A stretch of 43,147 nt of DNA from Priapulus caudatus (GCF_000485595.1 NW_014578441.1:25950-69096), one strand, 5' to 3'; shown: positions 1 through 11,258, counted from the first letter of the stretch. Translations and numbers: made by a program. Notes: generated from the letters alone by a model not told the origin.

Positions 1-805
1 GAGATAGGCGAAGGGCATTCCGAAGCGACAGTCGATCGTCAGAGATAGGCAAAGGCGATTGTCAAGCGACGGCAATGTGTTTTTGCCGCCGTCGATGGAA
101 AGGCAATGGGGTTAATATTCGCTAAACCGGACACGGAGATTGGCCCTTCGGGGTGCAGTGCGGTAACGCAAACGAACTCGGAGATGTGGGCGGTAGTGCC
201 GGGAAGAGTTGTGTTTTCTTTGTAAGGGGCTCACTCCATGGAATCCGTTTGGCCGGAGATAGGCATGTTCTTTGCGTAAAGCACCGCCGCTCTTCAGCTG
301 TCCGGTGCACTGGCGTCGACCGTTGGCAATCCGAGGGAGACAGTGTCATTTTCGTGCCACATTGTACCGATATCCGCAGCAGGTGTCCAAGGTGAACAGC
401 CTGTAGTCGATACAACAATGTAGGTAAGGCAAGTCGCCAAGTGAAATGCGTAAGTTCGGCAAAACAATTGGCTGTAAGGGCTTGGCCGGTCGGGCTGTGG
501 TACGAAACGCGTGTCGACCCGCACGGGCACTGCACAAGACCGCAAGGTCGTGCTCCGACCGACGCAACCGTGATCCTGGATTGCCTCAGCTGGCCAACCG
601 TCTCGTGCGGTTCGCTTCGTCCGCCATCCAACAGCCGACTTACAAGTCGTACGGACGAGGGCAATGCGACTGTCTAATTACAATAAACCATTGGCATCGC
701 CGTTCGTGCGTGTTGACGCAATTTCATTTGTGCGCAGTGATGTGAATGTAACATTTAACAAATTCAAGGAAGCGCGGCTTAACGGCGGCAGTAACTATGG
801 CTCTC
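1..805 (+). pseudogene. degenerate 28S rRNA fragment (copy a)
   Basis: The sequence follows the animal 28S rRNA from the region of the 'gagataggcgaa' segment through the conserved core (about 120-490), a variable stretch (490-570), and the region ending in 'ggcagtaactatggctctc' near 803. It is collinear with the better copy at 39768-40570 over 1-612. It is not functional: the core carries dozens of substitutions at universally conserved positions, most of them C<->G exchanges (for example 'gatggaaaggcaatgg' where the conserved form is 'gatcgaaagggaatcgg'). The first 96 bases are identical to copy d. Homology fades just after 803, close to the known R2 retrotransposon target in 28S. Open frames here on either strand are shadows of rRNA. 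The left end is cut by the window. Confidence 0.87.
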
Positions 806-2191
806 ACACGGTTTGCAGCCTCTGCCAAAGCGGTGCTATGGCGTCACGAGTCATAGCACTTTAAAAAGCGCTATTAAAATAGCCCGACTGATTGTCATGA
901 TAACCACTCGGACACACAAGTCGACAATGATTGTTTTGCAGACGGAACTGCTAAGCTGCACGCCCCAGTGTGCACGTATGCACTGACTGAGCATTTTTCA
1001 GCTCAGATGGCATGTTAGGCTATTAATGCATAGTGTCATTAGTGATGATGATAGATTAATTTGTTAGCAACATCGTTCCATGCGCTCCTTCTAGATTTCA
1101 GTTGAATGCAGTTCAATATCGTCATGCACAGGACACCACGCAAACAATGAAACACATATCAACGTTATGGGCATGGTATGCCGGTGGACGATGAAGCAAA
1201 TAGGACATCATGAAAAGCGTTGCGGATGGAACTCGTCGAATTGGCTGTGAACATCGTGATCCACAGATGCCATGAGTAAGTGGCGTTGTTCGTAAAATGA
1301 CTAATTCCTAGCTCATGTTACTGTAAGTCAATTCACGTATGGTTATGACACTGTGTTACGATATGCATTATCATAAATGATATGTATTATTGGTTAAAAA
1401 CATAAACAGAATTACTTAAAAACATAGCTGCGTATATGAATGTATACACATTCTATATGTGTAATAGGCGTGCGGTATTATTTTCGAGACAGGCTTCCGT
1501 ACAACGAAGCTGGGTTACAGATGCTACGTGTTGTTGCCCTGGTTAGACCGTGTATCTAGAATTTCATGTTTTCGTGAAATGTGTAGAATAACGGATTATA
1601 CTTCATACCTATTATTTACTAGTAATAAGTCATAGGTTATTGTGAATTCGCATTCCTCTGGAAATAGGTCGTTACGCTGAAATTGTTGTCACACTGTTTT
1701 ACCCATGATGCTCTGACCAGCGTGTAAGCTGGTGTGCGGCGCCATATTTGAATCACGGAAAGGTCATTGTTGACTTCAAAGTCTTGAAAAGATTGTTAAC
1801 AACACTTGTAGATTAGTAATTGTTCAGCATTTATTGTTAGTGTTTGTTATTAACAAACATAGGAATAGATTTCCTGGATATAAACCTCAAGAACTCGGGT
1901 GTAACTTTAAGGCGAGTTAAAGTTCTCATTGATGTAGGTTGCCTCTTCACATGTTGAAGTATTGTAAGAGACATGTGAAGTGCTGATGTAGCCTTTTATG
2001 TATAAGTGGTATTAACAAGTATGTATTAACAAACGCATCCTACTTTTACTCTCGTGCATGACGTTTGTGTATGTATGTACAAAGAAGGTACTATTAGTAC
2101 TACTAATGTAGAAAACGAAGCTGCGCTATTAGATGTGATGAACACAACTGGATTTGCAATAGTTGAGGAAAATGCCCAAAGAAAGTAAACA
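806..2191. other. no recognised feature
   Basis: AT-rich sequence with no convincing reading frame, repeat or RNA. Nothing recognised. Confidence 0.5.
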
Positions 2192-2515
2192 CGTGAATCC
2201 TGGGTCGAAGCCTGTATGGAATCCTGTAGTACGGCTTCGACTCGTAGGTGACGGTATAGACACCTTACACTCTCCCCTCCTTCGGGGCAGAGTCCCGGCG
2301 GACAGTCTGTAGTACAACTGTAGTACATGCTCAATGCACTAAGTACACTGCCCACAGCACTGGGTATGTGTTGCTGCTACCATTGCCCATAGCACAACAC
2401 AATCGTTCGCGCATAACTGGCAGGATACTTTGTTCTTCCCCTGCCGAGTTATGCATCTACTCGGACGTATTTACATGGAATACGTGTGGCCCATTATCCG
2501 ACCTGTTTTAGCTGG
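2192..2515. repeat. dispersed repeat family P, copy 1
   Basis: About 324 bases that recur with many small indels at 17172-17495, from 'cgtgaatcctgggtcga' to 'gttttagctg'. The sequence is more GC-rich than its surroundings. I see no RNA polymerase III boxes that would make it a clear SINE and no coding frame shared by both copies. Its class is unknown. Confidence 0.7.
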
Positions 2516-3560
2516 TATGTGATTGTGTTGTTTCGGAAAAGGATATTTTAAAGATAATTATTACAATATTAATATAAGGTATGCAATTACCAGAGGGGCG
2601 GAAGACCTCTTGTCACTCATGATCTATGTAAGATAAAAACAATATCAATAAAAGCTGAAGGCAGTACACTCCAACTATATCCTATATCCATACTAGTGAC
2701 CAATATTTTGTCATAACTTAAGAATATGAAATATTGATCGAATTGAAATCCCAATAACTCGATAACCGATTAATACGAGGATTCGTCTTTAGAGACGCCG
2801 ACAGATGGACGACGTGGCAACCTTCATTATTTTGCTCCACCCAATTTCTGTCCATAGGCTACCAATGTTCATAATTTCTGCCAAATGCCCTCCACGTTTT
2901 TGCCGATAATTATCGATTGGAAAGAGATCGATTAGCAAAGGACATCAGCATGTAGCTCTAGGCCTTGTCTATTGGCGACAAAAGTATAGGAATTTTGAAA
3001 TGTTGATTAGTATTTTATTTAGTTTGGGGAAAACAGGGTTTAATTCGTTGCACCTTTTTGCTTATAACACTCGAAAGAAAAGTCAGTCGGACTAGATATT
3101 TGCTGTGAATATACGACACCTTGTACACTAACGTCCGTCAAATTTTAAGGACCCTTGCTGCCCCCCTCCCTGGCGTCCTTGTCAAAAATTACGATTACTT
3201 AGGTGACTTTTTCATTTTCGACCAAATTGAAACAATTAAATTGATATCCGATCGATATTGGACCGTCTAGTTTCTTGGAACTATAGATTGTTTACAGTGT
3301 GATCCACACCCAAAATATCGATATCTAGTGCCGTTGTATTTGCGCTCAAGAAGCGATCAAATTCGGGTATACGTAACCTGTACTTAAGAATACAGTCCAG
3401 CCTTTACAGTGGTGGTTAAAATTAAATTAATTGTAATTTACAGCTTAATTACATACTTTATTGAATTAAAACTCACGAATTATTTGTACATTAGTTGTCT
3501 AGGACACTTCATGCAATGTTTGGTAACAGATTTAATAGTAATAAGTGATGTTTAAAGTAC
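2516..3560. other. no recognised feature
   Basis: AT-rich sequence without a credible coding frame or a repeat shared with the rest of the window. Confidence 0.4.
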
Positions 3561-3604
3561 TTCACAAGTCAGGCAGTACCTTGTGGATACCTTCTTGCAG
3601 GGAA

Positions 3605-4930
3605 CTAACCTCTAGGGCCGAATGCTCTGCAGGGGCAATATCGCTCGGGGGGGCGCAGCCGACAGCATCTCGTCGATCCTCTGAATCTCCCCCTCAGAGA
3701 ACGAGGAGAAGTCACTGTCGCCGTCTTCTTCGACATGTTGAGGGAGTGCACCGGTGTCGCAAACCTGGCAGAGAGACCTTGAGTGTCGGCATTGACTAGT
3801 TGCTGGTAAAAGTCAATGACAGCCTGGTGATGTTCCTTCGCGCAGTTTGATGTGAAGCCAACCACGCGAAGACCATCCCTGTGCGTGGCTCTACCGACGG
3901 CAACTCCGAGTTGGCCAGGTGCAAAAATGTGCTTGCAGTGCACCTCCACAGATGGCAATGTTATGCCCTGGCACTTGTGGATCGCCATGCCAAATGCCAG
4001 AAGCAATGGCAGTTGCTTCCTTGTAGCAGTGACCTTCTGTTCTGTAGGAGAGTACATGGAGAATAGGTGAGGTGTGATGGGAGTAGCCTCATCACAGCCG
4101 TTAATGTCAAATTTTATGAGAGGCCCTGCCGACGATATCGCATGTACTCTTCTCAGAAGGCCATTAAACAAGGTGTCTGCCAGATTGGCCGTCAAAACCA
4201 CAGGTGCACCGAGTTTTGACGCGACGTGTTTAGGTACTCTGGACCTCTTCAACGTGCGCAAGTCTGCACTGTCCTTTGCAGTCGAAATTGTAGGCTCACC
4301 CTGGAGCTGGCCCAGCTTTTCAGCGTTGAAGACATCTGCTTCATAATTTCTTACAAGACAAACAATGGTGTCCTGTGATTGGTACAGAGGGCGAGATACC
4401 TCTGTTAAGAGAGACAACGAGGTGTCTGATAGCAACTGGCCTCTAGCGAGCTGGTTGATACAGCTGATCAAGGTATCATCTTGCTGGCGAAGTACCTGGT
4501 CCAGCTCTATTGTATGTGGGAAACTGCTGAAGACGGGCGACATGAAGCGGTAGTGGCTGTAATCTCTGTATTCTGCGTTCGGAACTGGAGATAGCTGGAA
4601 GAAGTCTCCGGCCATGATGACTTGCAAGCCTTCAAACCGAATATTAGACGACCTGGTTAGCCTGCAGATGGTCTCAAACGACTCGAGTGTGAGCTAGCTG
4701 AGCATTGACACCTCGTCGATGATGACAGCATCTGCAGATTTGATGTTGTGCTTGGCGCCCATGTATGCCTCATCATTAGCGATGAGGTGCGCCAAGTATT
4801 GGGCATTATGGCGACCATCTCTAATTTCCGACCACTTGTGAAGCGTGGTCCCTTCGCAGTCTAGCAGTGTACTAGCTGAGACACGTGAAATAAAGTAAGA
4901 ATATGTAATCCGGCAGGCCACACAGCTCAT
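3605..4930 (-). pseudogene. PIF1-family DNA helicase fragment (broken)
   Basis: A superfamily 1B 5'-3' DNA helicase of the PIF1 type. Visible motifs in order: Ia-like 'GTTLHKW' (near 4840), Walker B 'VIIDEVSMLS' (near 4710), motif III 'GDFFQLSPV' (residues 7-15 of the 340-codon frame starting at 4627), 'LTANLADTLFNG' (145-156), motif V 'GMAIHKCQGITLP' (212-224) and motif VI 'VAVGRATHRDG' (242-252). Walker A and the N-terminus are absent. A single in-frame TAG (near 4695) separates two frames that otherwise read through. A possible splice acceptor, 'cgtgtctcag', ends at 4876, so the N-terminus may lie on a lost exon. Near 3740 the frame changes: the other frame carries an acidic tail (VEEDGDSDFSSFSEGEIQ) that looks more natural than the Arg-rich one. 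PIF1 genes occur alone and in mobile elements. 'GDFFQL' differs from the 'GDFRQ' I associate with Helitrons, so I do not assign it to one. Confidence 0.85.
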
Positions 4931-4959
4931 ACTTGTATCGGGCCTCCTATCTACACATA

Positions 4960-5440
4960 GTTATTTATAAGCACATGTTCAGAAAGTACATATCCTGAAA
5001 GCTTACTGTATTTGCTGCCTTTGCAGAACAAGTTGAATCCACTCTGGTGTGCAGTGGTGACTTCATGTGGGCGTGTATATAACTTCCCCGAAAGCGCTCT
5101 CTTCTTATTTCTAATCCAATTCTGAAATTAAGTTTATATACAATTAACAAGAATAATCATAATGATTTTACACACAAATATGTTTCAACGGGTGTGCATG
5201 ATGCTTAACGCTACATAAATATATCACCATAATACAGCAAGAATGTTTGAAATGTTAACAGTGGTAAAGGACACATCTGAGAACTAACATATTTATATAT
5301 AGTGTAAATGTGCAGCGGCGTGCATATGGCATGACTGTAGGCTGAATTGCTGCAAGTGTCTGTGCAGTTTACAGCACAAAGGAGTTCCAATATATGCATG
5401 TTACTGAGAATTAACACCAACAACATGGTTTCTTAGAAGA
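4960..5440. repeat. repeat family J, copy 1
   Basis: About 480 bases from 'acatagttatttataagcacatg' to the 'atggtttcttagaag' stretch. It recurs in the same orientation at 15930-16450 and, truncated, at 29675-29900. In the large units it lies at the right edge of the CR1-like ORF1 remains, and in the third copy it is joined directly to block H. It has no coding content I can support. The first copy starts immediately beside the helicase relic. Confidence 0.7.
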
Positions 5441-6129
5441 AAAAACATGCATTTTAACTCAACAACTTTAAAATTAACAGAAGCTTTTAAACCGAACGCA
5501 CCTATTGCATTTACGACAAGCATGCGCACGAACGCGCACACACATACACACGCATGCTCCACTCGAACTAACGGTAGCACACACCACATACGCAAGCATG
5601 TGTGTTTGCGTTGCAGATCTGCTAATTTACAGCACATTTTGCCAACAATCACTGGCATTGATTTCATGGGTCGATTCACACCATCTAGAAAAGAACTGTA
5701 CTGCCCGCAGCAGGCGTGTAGCTTACGTGTACCTCTGCCGTTGCACTGCCTTTTCCTTTGTTGTGATACCCAGCGGACCATATGGAAACCTTCAACCAGA
5801 CCCCTGTAATTGTTTTAGGATTTTTACTTGTCTTCATTAAGACTCATAAGATCTGGATTGCACAGACACATCTTTGATGACTGCCACGGAGGTGAACCAC
5901 CAGGAATGGTCATGCATCATAACCGCGCGTTATAATGCATGCGAACTGCTGGATCATATCAGTATCCTGACCTAATGATACATGGATCATGTATGGAGTC
6001 AAAGGAAGACACCGTCACCACCTCGTGTACTGAAGTCTGTGGGTCCGGGATCGGAGCAAAGTCGTGTGCTAACATATGCCTAGCTAAAGTGTATCAGAAA
6101 GATCGACCCGACCTTGCTCTTCGCACATA
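5441..6129. other. no gene; short CA-rich stretch
   Basis: Contains a short CA-rich run near 5537-5560. Frames of 110-126 codons on the two strands overlap one another, have no recognisable domain and are not shared with another copy, so I do not call them. Confidence 0.4.
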
Positions 6130-6410
6130 GGTTGTCATTGATGATCACAGGAACCGGTCCTTAGCGAAATCACAACTGTTTCACAAGCTTGCCATTAAGG
6201 GAGATGCAATGCCATATACATCGAACACCTGCTCTGGTAAATCCAACGCTGTAGGCCGCAGGGCAAATCACCTGGTCATAGCATCGCGTAATGGTGCAAT
6301 GAGTATTGCACTGCCAACTCTTCTGCGATGCAACGAGATTCCAGAAAGCAAAGGCTAGTAGCAAGTGGAGAAGGGTTCCATGCGAACAGCAGTTGCACAT
6401 GGGTCATCCA
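6130..6410 (+). repeat. repeat family Q with a 28S rRNA scrap (copy b)
   Basis: About 200 bases (6140-6340) match 37745-37930, including 'agatgcaatgccatatacatcgaacacctgctct' in part. The final 50 bases (about 6358-6408, 'aagtggagaagggttcc' to 'gcacatgggtca') match the 28S rRNA segment that also occurs in copies c and d. The same junction of non-rRNA and 28S sequence therefore exists at two places. The non-rRNA part is unidentified. Confidence 0.6.
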
Positions 6411-6441
6411 TGCAATTAGGTATTATCCTAATTAGATTCAT

Positions 6442-6930
6442 CTGTCATCTGTCCACAGAACAGATCTGCTGAATGCCATCAGCATGGTAGTGGTAAATCT
6501 TGAAGACCATGTAGTTGACAAACAGTGGCAGCAGAAATATCAGCATGATCGAAGCAGAATGAAATTGCATAAATTTCCACCGAACGATGCTGTGAGTGTG
6601 AAAAATCGTAGTGACTGTACGTCGTCGCTGGGAAGAGTGGTGAAATGCATGGGACGAACATCCTATTTCCTTGGGGTTGGGCCAAGTTTGCGGCATGTCC
6701 ATGGGGACAACCTAGTGAAGTTTGAGGGCAAGAGGGGGTTAACCGACCCAGAGAATACTGTATTGGAAACGCCTGGTGAGTTTTACCCTCCAGTGGGTCG
6801 TACAGTGGCCACAGTTGGAAAAGACACTGTTGATTCTCGAATAGTGGACACTCAGCAGCCCACCGACACTACTATTCCTAGTGAGAACAATGACCTTCAG
6901 CTGGGGACACACGCTAGTTGTAATGCTAGC
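6442..6930 (+). pseudogene. Ty3/Gypsy integrase C-terminal region (fragment)
   Basis: The frame reads into the end of a retrotransposon pol protein. A 'RTDLL' segment is followed by a basic 'QQKYQHDRSRMK' stretch, then 'FPPNDAVSVKNR', 'GRVVKCMGRTSYFLGVG' and 'RHVHGDNLVK', the order seen in the SH3-like C-terminal domain of Ty3/Gypsy integrases (HDR block, 'GD.V.V', 'G.V....G..SY.V', 'RHVD.L'). A Ser/Thr/Pro-rich tail follows. The ATG at 6484 lies inside the domain and is not a true start. The catalytic core is absent, so this is a truncated relic. It differs in sequence and strand from the Gypsy remains at 9.8, 18.5-20.0 and 20.2 kb, so it is a separate family. Confidence 0.72.
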
Positions 6931-7654
6931 CCTGTCGTTATATATCCATCGTCCATATATACCATATATCCATATATATATGTTAAACTGATGGTATATA
7001 TGGCAACCTGGTGAGCATGGCGCGCACATATGAGAACTGCCGTATATTACGATGGTATATCAACTTGCGATATAATGCTGCCTATAAGCACATACACGTA
7101 CCGAAATAATCATATAAGCACCAAATAACGCAGATGAGAACACGCCGCTATCCTACCGAATGTAATTATCAGTACCGATCAGTAATTACGCAGTACCTAT
7201 ATATACGCATATGGGAAATATATTGGCGTGGTCAATGTGACGGGATTATATTGGATAATGCGGTTTGGGCATGATATATTACGATGCGCGGATGGGCATG
7301 GTAACATTGGTACTATATTCTGCGGTATCGATACAGTGGATATATCCATCATATACTAAGCGGTTATGCAATTGGAATGGGCACCACATGGCCGAACGCC
7401 AATATGGGTTAGGGTTCGGGTTAGGGAGTAGGCGTAGGCGACTCCCTAGAGTCGTTAGTGGAGTAGGCGAGGTACGGTGTCGCATATTAGATGGTACAGG
7501 GTACGTCCGGTATATCAGACCGTACCAGGGTACTTTCGGCAGTACCCCGGGGGACTATGACCCTCTCGCATTGCTACGTGTTCTCGGCTTTAGCTTAGTC
7601 ACTCGATGGCGTAATCGAGGTGGGAGCGAGTCCCAGTCTATATAGCCTTTGTCC
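6931..7654. other. TATA-rich non-coding stretch
   Basis: Contains 'ccatatatatatgttaaactgatggtatatatgg', an imperfect palindrome near 6955-7010, and other TATA-rich runs. Frames here lack domains and are not preserved elsewhere. Confidence 0.4.
7406..7426 (+). repeat. short telomere-like repeat
   Basis: GGGTTAGGGTTCGGGTTAGGG: three TTAGGG-type units, one with an A-to-C change. It is followed by 'agtaggcgtaggcg'. An interstitial telomeric sequence. Confidence 0.6.
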
Positions 7655-9020
7655 TTGCAGCCATTTCCATTACTGGGAAAGGTTCGGGAATGCGAGAATT
7701 TCATCAGTCTTTCTGTGATTCAGAGGCGGATGACCCAAGCGAGTCAGGGGCTGCTGTTATGGTCTCATCGATTGACGATCACGATGAGGTGTGTGTTGAC
7801 CGGTATACCGGTAGCTGTATGAGGGAAGGGTATTACGGTATAAGGCTATATATAGGAGAATGGGATATGGTAGGAGAGGGTCCGAAATAGATGGTTGCGC
7901 ATCTATGAATGCGTAGATCGGATAATGGTTAGGTGTGTTACATGGTGTTAGCTGGAATGTACTAACTTAATCACACTATGATGGCAGTGGAGGTGCCTCA
8001 TTTCAATTCCTTCATATGAAGTTTGCCCAGCATGATACACCCACACCTTGTGGGCTTTAAGTTCGCCCATAAACTTTTGCTCGTGGTCCCAATTTTGCAA
8101 TAATGTCATCAGTAGTGTGTGTATCAATTGCAGGAAATCTCTGGCCAATCTCTCATCTGGGGGCGGAACACAGAATTGTATGATAATTACATCTACTTAC
8201 TTCTTCTCCACATAAATTATGAACATTTCACATGTCAATAACATTTGCTAAAACTGCATGCATGCTTCGTATAATTGTTTGCTGGTGTGCTGCATGCTCA
8301 AACAAATTGACATGAAGGCCAACATGACATGAACTCAGCATATGGCCCATGGGTCACTAGTGTATATTGATGTTGGTGATTGCCACTTCGAATAGGATTG
8401 CCATGTACCTCACAAGTTCAGTGTTAGTGCTTTTTTGGCCTGGTCAGAACTACGAAATGTGAGATAAACACACTCGCACAGTCAATTGTCCAGACATTCT
8501 CGTACTGCGGTTCACTGAGGGGATATGTCAGCTTTCAAATGATTTATGTAGATAGTGCCAAATGTATTTGCTAGCAATAATACAATGTGCAACATTATCA
8601 GCATCGGGTGCAAACACAATGCCGAAGTAATTGTCCAAGTAAGATGAAGCCACTTGCCACATTTAAAATTTGCATGAATGATACAGATCAGTGCATAACT
8701 TATTGAAGAGGTAATTCCCTCTTGGTAAAGTTGAAATGAACTTTAAATTTTATTATTAATAGCTGAAACCCGCGCTACGCGCGGGCTTAGTGACTGTGAT
8801 GGATGTGTTACCAGTGCAGTAGTGTTATGTGTTAGGTGTTATAGAGCGAGTAGTTTAGTTGTTGCACATGTTTTGTTTTTTTATGGTTGAGATGTCAATA
8901 CAAAATACATGTGCATGCAATCATGCTTACACGTAACACATGAACCTTGGGCAAGTACACAGTGAAATACACACACCCACACAGAATGTGTGTTATTGTA
9001 TGCTAGGTACTGGTTGATGA
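7655..9020. repeat. block H, copy 1
   Basis: About 1.37 kb that recurs in the same orientation at 29905-31268 with scattered one-base indels; a short remnant follows the first gap at 20023-20140. It marks the start of each large unit. It contains a minus-strand frame (7948-8148) that is a broken version of the longer frame at 30228-30464, and a Helitron-like 3' end at 8759-8785. The block reaches the second gap in its other full copy, so its right limit is set here only by the LTR-like sequence beginning at 8991. Confidence 0.8.
8759..8785 (-). mobile_element. Helitron-like 3' end (copy 1)
   Basis: On the minus strand a perfect hairpin, CCCGCGC-GTA-GCGCGGG, is followed after six bases by 'CTAT'. 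The copy at 31015-31041 has the canonical CTAG followed by T. Helitrons end in a GC-rich hairpin and CTRR and insert between A and T. The altered last base here is explained by a one-base difference between copies. Confidence 0.6.
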
Positions 9021-9794
9021 TACGGACTCCAAAATTAGAATATAGATAGATGTGAATAGGTATAACGTAAACGTAATATTATCGTGCTATCGCATGTTTT
9101 CCGCACTGGTGTGCGGACCACGGATAATCACTTATTGCGGTGGTTAGTGGACGCTTACTTCTACGCATGTTTGCCACTTCTGTGCGGACGACGTAATATT
9201 ACGTGCCTTGTGTACGCGACCGCTTGTTGACAGCATCGGTGTTTTCTACGGACACCCGTTACACTGCTACAGGCAATGCCGACTTCCAAAAAAAATTGCG
9301 TCTTGATGAAATTCAACTTGTACATCATACTGGGAACTATGGCCAAATGACGCTATGATATTTAACTTCATTTTACCATGGTTAATTTCTACTCTACATT
9401 ATGGGGCTTACAACACAATTCTCAGGACACACAGACAAACCAGGAGATAAACAGACACAACACGAAATTGAAACCACTGTATTGAAACCAACAGCAAAAC
9501 GAAATACAAACGAGAACGTTAACAAAACACGCGCCCCCACTATTTCAGGCAAATGTTACCTTTTTTGTGCGTTTTTTTGGGTCTTTTTAAGACGAACAAA
9601 CGGTTTTTCAACGAGAGTATACGTTACAACCGTCCCGTGACTATCGATCTTTTCCTGTAAATTTGGCCGCTATTTGGCATCCAAATGACAGAGCTTTCAT
9701 TAACATACATACAACATTCGCCAAATATAGAAGATGTGACTCTTATTATAGTTATCATGTGAATTATCGTAAGAAGGGCATTAGAGATATAACA
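8991..9794 (-). mobile_element. Ty3/Gypsy-type LTR (family B), probable
   Basis: On the minus strand the sequence directly after an integrase C-terminal relic begins TGTTAT and ends ATAACA about 804 bases later, as expected for a 3' LTR. The inverted copy at 35339-36124 has the same ends. A T-rich internal region (9540-9610) and repeated 'acgtaatatta' words are visible. The boundaries rest on the TG..CA ends only. I see no clear polypurine tract, and no target duplication can be tested. Confidence 0.5.
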
Positions 9795-10300
9795 CTTTCA
9801 ACGTGGAATTGGGGATATGACAGAAGAACAGTTTTCTTGCCGTTCTTCAATCTACGGCCCATACCGGCTGAAGCCTTCACGTGGGCTCGTTGGCTCCTGT
9901 TCCGGTGGCACTGCCTGACGTTCGTAATCGCTGTTGTCTTCGCCGTAGGCTGCCTCATCCTGGAAGACCGAACCTCGTTCTTTCAGCGTTCGCTTGACTC
10001 CAATAGGCTGGGTGTCTTTTGATTCGGCGCGTATGGAGACCAGGAAAGGCTGGCGACTGCTATCGCCTTAGATCGACTTTGGCAAGCCCGATGCCTGTCT
10101 GTGTTTCGATCATGTATATGATCATCGGCGCCGGTTCATCACATCTTTTCCTAACTGACGGTTCGTCGGTGCCATTCTCGGTAGCTGGTGAGTTGGTTCG
10201 GATGCCGCACCTGCATGTTTCCCTAGGAGCAGTGTTGGTCGCCTCTGCACCTGCTCTGCCATCATAGCATAGCGTTTTTGTTGATACCTGACGGTAGATC
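9795..10300 (-). pseudogene. Ty3/Gypsy integrase C-terminus, family B, decayed copy
   Basis: Same region as 20207-20640 but broken by many one-base indels. Pieces of the domain ('MIETQT', 'RRLKNGKKT') fall in different frames. It sits directly upstream (minus strand) of the LTR-like sequence at 8991-9794. Confidence 0.7.
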
Positions 10301-10309
10301 TGCATTTAG

Positions 10310-10690
10310 GGCTGGATGTAAGCGCTTTATTTGCATTTCAACCCCGTTGAACACACATGTATCCAGTCGTCTGTAACACAACGAAACCACCAATGCAGTG
10401 TGGGGCAGCATAAGCGGCGTGCTACGAAAGACCGTGCTGCCCGAGGTTTTCTATATTCGAGTGATTCAGACAGTACGAAAGTGAACGATTCACTGCTGCG
10501 CTCACCAGTGACATTTTGCCGCAATTTGCCGCCCGCGGTGACGCCCCCGAGAAGATGCTGCTACATAACATATTTCCAACCCGATGGTATTAGAGACACG
10601 CGTGGCGCGATAAAGGCCAGTGATGGAAAAGAAAGTTATTTCCTTTACTGGCTATATAAACATGGACCGAGCATTGAACTTTAAGACAAC
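10310..10690. repeat. repeat family R, copy 1
   Basis: About 350 bases running from 'gcatttcaaccccgttga' to 'catggaccgagcattgaac'. It recurs at 20650-20955 and 38805-39115, and a short start of it reaches 34815 in the inverted copy. In two of the copies it directly follows the integrase relic, so it may be part of that retrotransposon, but I recognise no domain in it. Confidence 0.7.
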
Positions 10691-10699
10691 ACTTGTCCA

Positions 10700-11060
10700 T
10701 TATTCAGACATTTCTGTGAATACGCTATTAATTTTATACTTGAATCATGTCTTATTCATTCTGGTACAGTGCGCACAGCACTTATATCGGCATTCTGGAC
10801 AGCAGCCACGCTTTCTCGTTGTCATTGGACTTCGCCGACGGCTGTTGTGAAAGGAAAGGTGGCATATTATTACGTGCAGGGCACACCCAGCGCGGGGCGC
10901 AGAGGCAGGTGATTCACGTCTAGTCTATGTGAGCTGACGTCTTTACATGGACGCTTCAGGGCTTATATGCGCCAAGCAATAATACTATTATTTTACAGAC
11001 AATGCGATATCAATCAGTTTGGGAAATAATCAAATCCGAACAAGAAGTACAGATTAAATT
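10700..11060. repeat. repeat family X, copy 1
   Basis: Begins with the 'tacgctattaattttatacttgaat' type sequence and ends near 'gggaaataatcaaatccgaacaagaagtac'. Further copies are at 11985-12260, 20955-21240 and 22045-22345. The family therefore occurs twice in each large unit, about 1.1-1.3 kb apart. Non-coding as far as I can see. Confidence 0.6.
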
Positions 11061-11119
11061 ATTAAACACATTGTAGTGCCGCAATTTTATATACAGTTGT
11101 CGATACATTCCTCTCTGAA

Positions 11120-11258
11120 CACGTTTGCATTGACCATGGCCCGCCTACAAGCGGGATCTCTTGGTTTATGGATCTTACGGGAACTCTATACTTTTTGATA
11201 CCCCTTCCGTCTTCCCTGAATTTTGCTAGCAGCTCCAAAGGCAACAACAACCAGGCAT
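11120..11258 (-). pseudogene. THAP-like N-terminus, broken copy
   Basis: The minus strand starts M-P-G-C-C as at 21398, but indels bring an early stop. It aligns with the open copy at 21280-21398. Confidence 0.45.

Noticed and set aside
122-664. Minus frame of 180 codons
   Set aside because: It lies inside the 28S rRNA fragment; the similar frame at 40462-40019 is its counterpart. rRNA shadows.
2192-2515. Possible tRNA-derived SINE (a 'gcttcgaccc' word recalls a B box)
   Set aside because: No A box at the right distance and no tRNA-like fold; kept only as an unclassified repeat.
3605-4930. PIF1 relic as the helicase of the Helitron at 8.76 kb
   Set aside because: Different position, no Rep domain, and motif III differs from the form I associate with Helitrons.
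6140-6340. Family Q as a downstream part of 28S (a 'tagcgaaatcacaa' word)
   Set aside because: Only a few bases match and the order relative to the following 28S part would be wrong.
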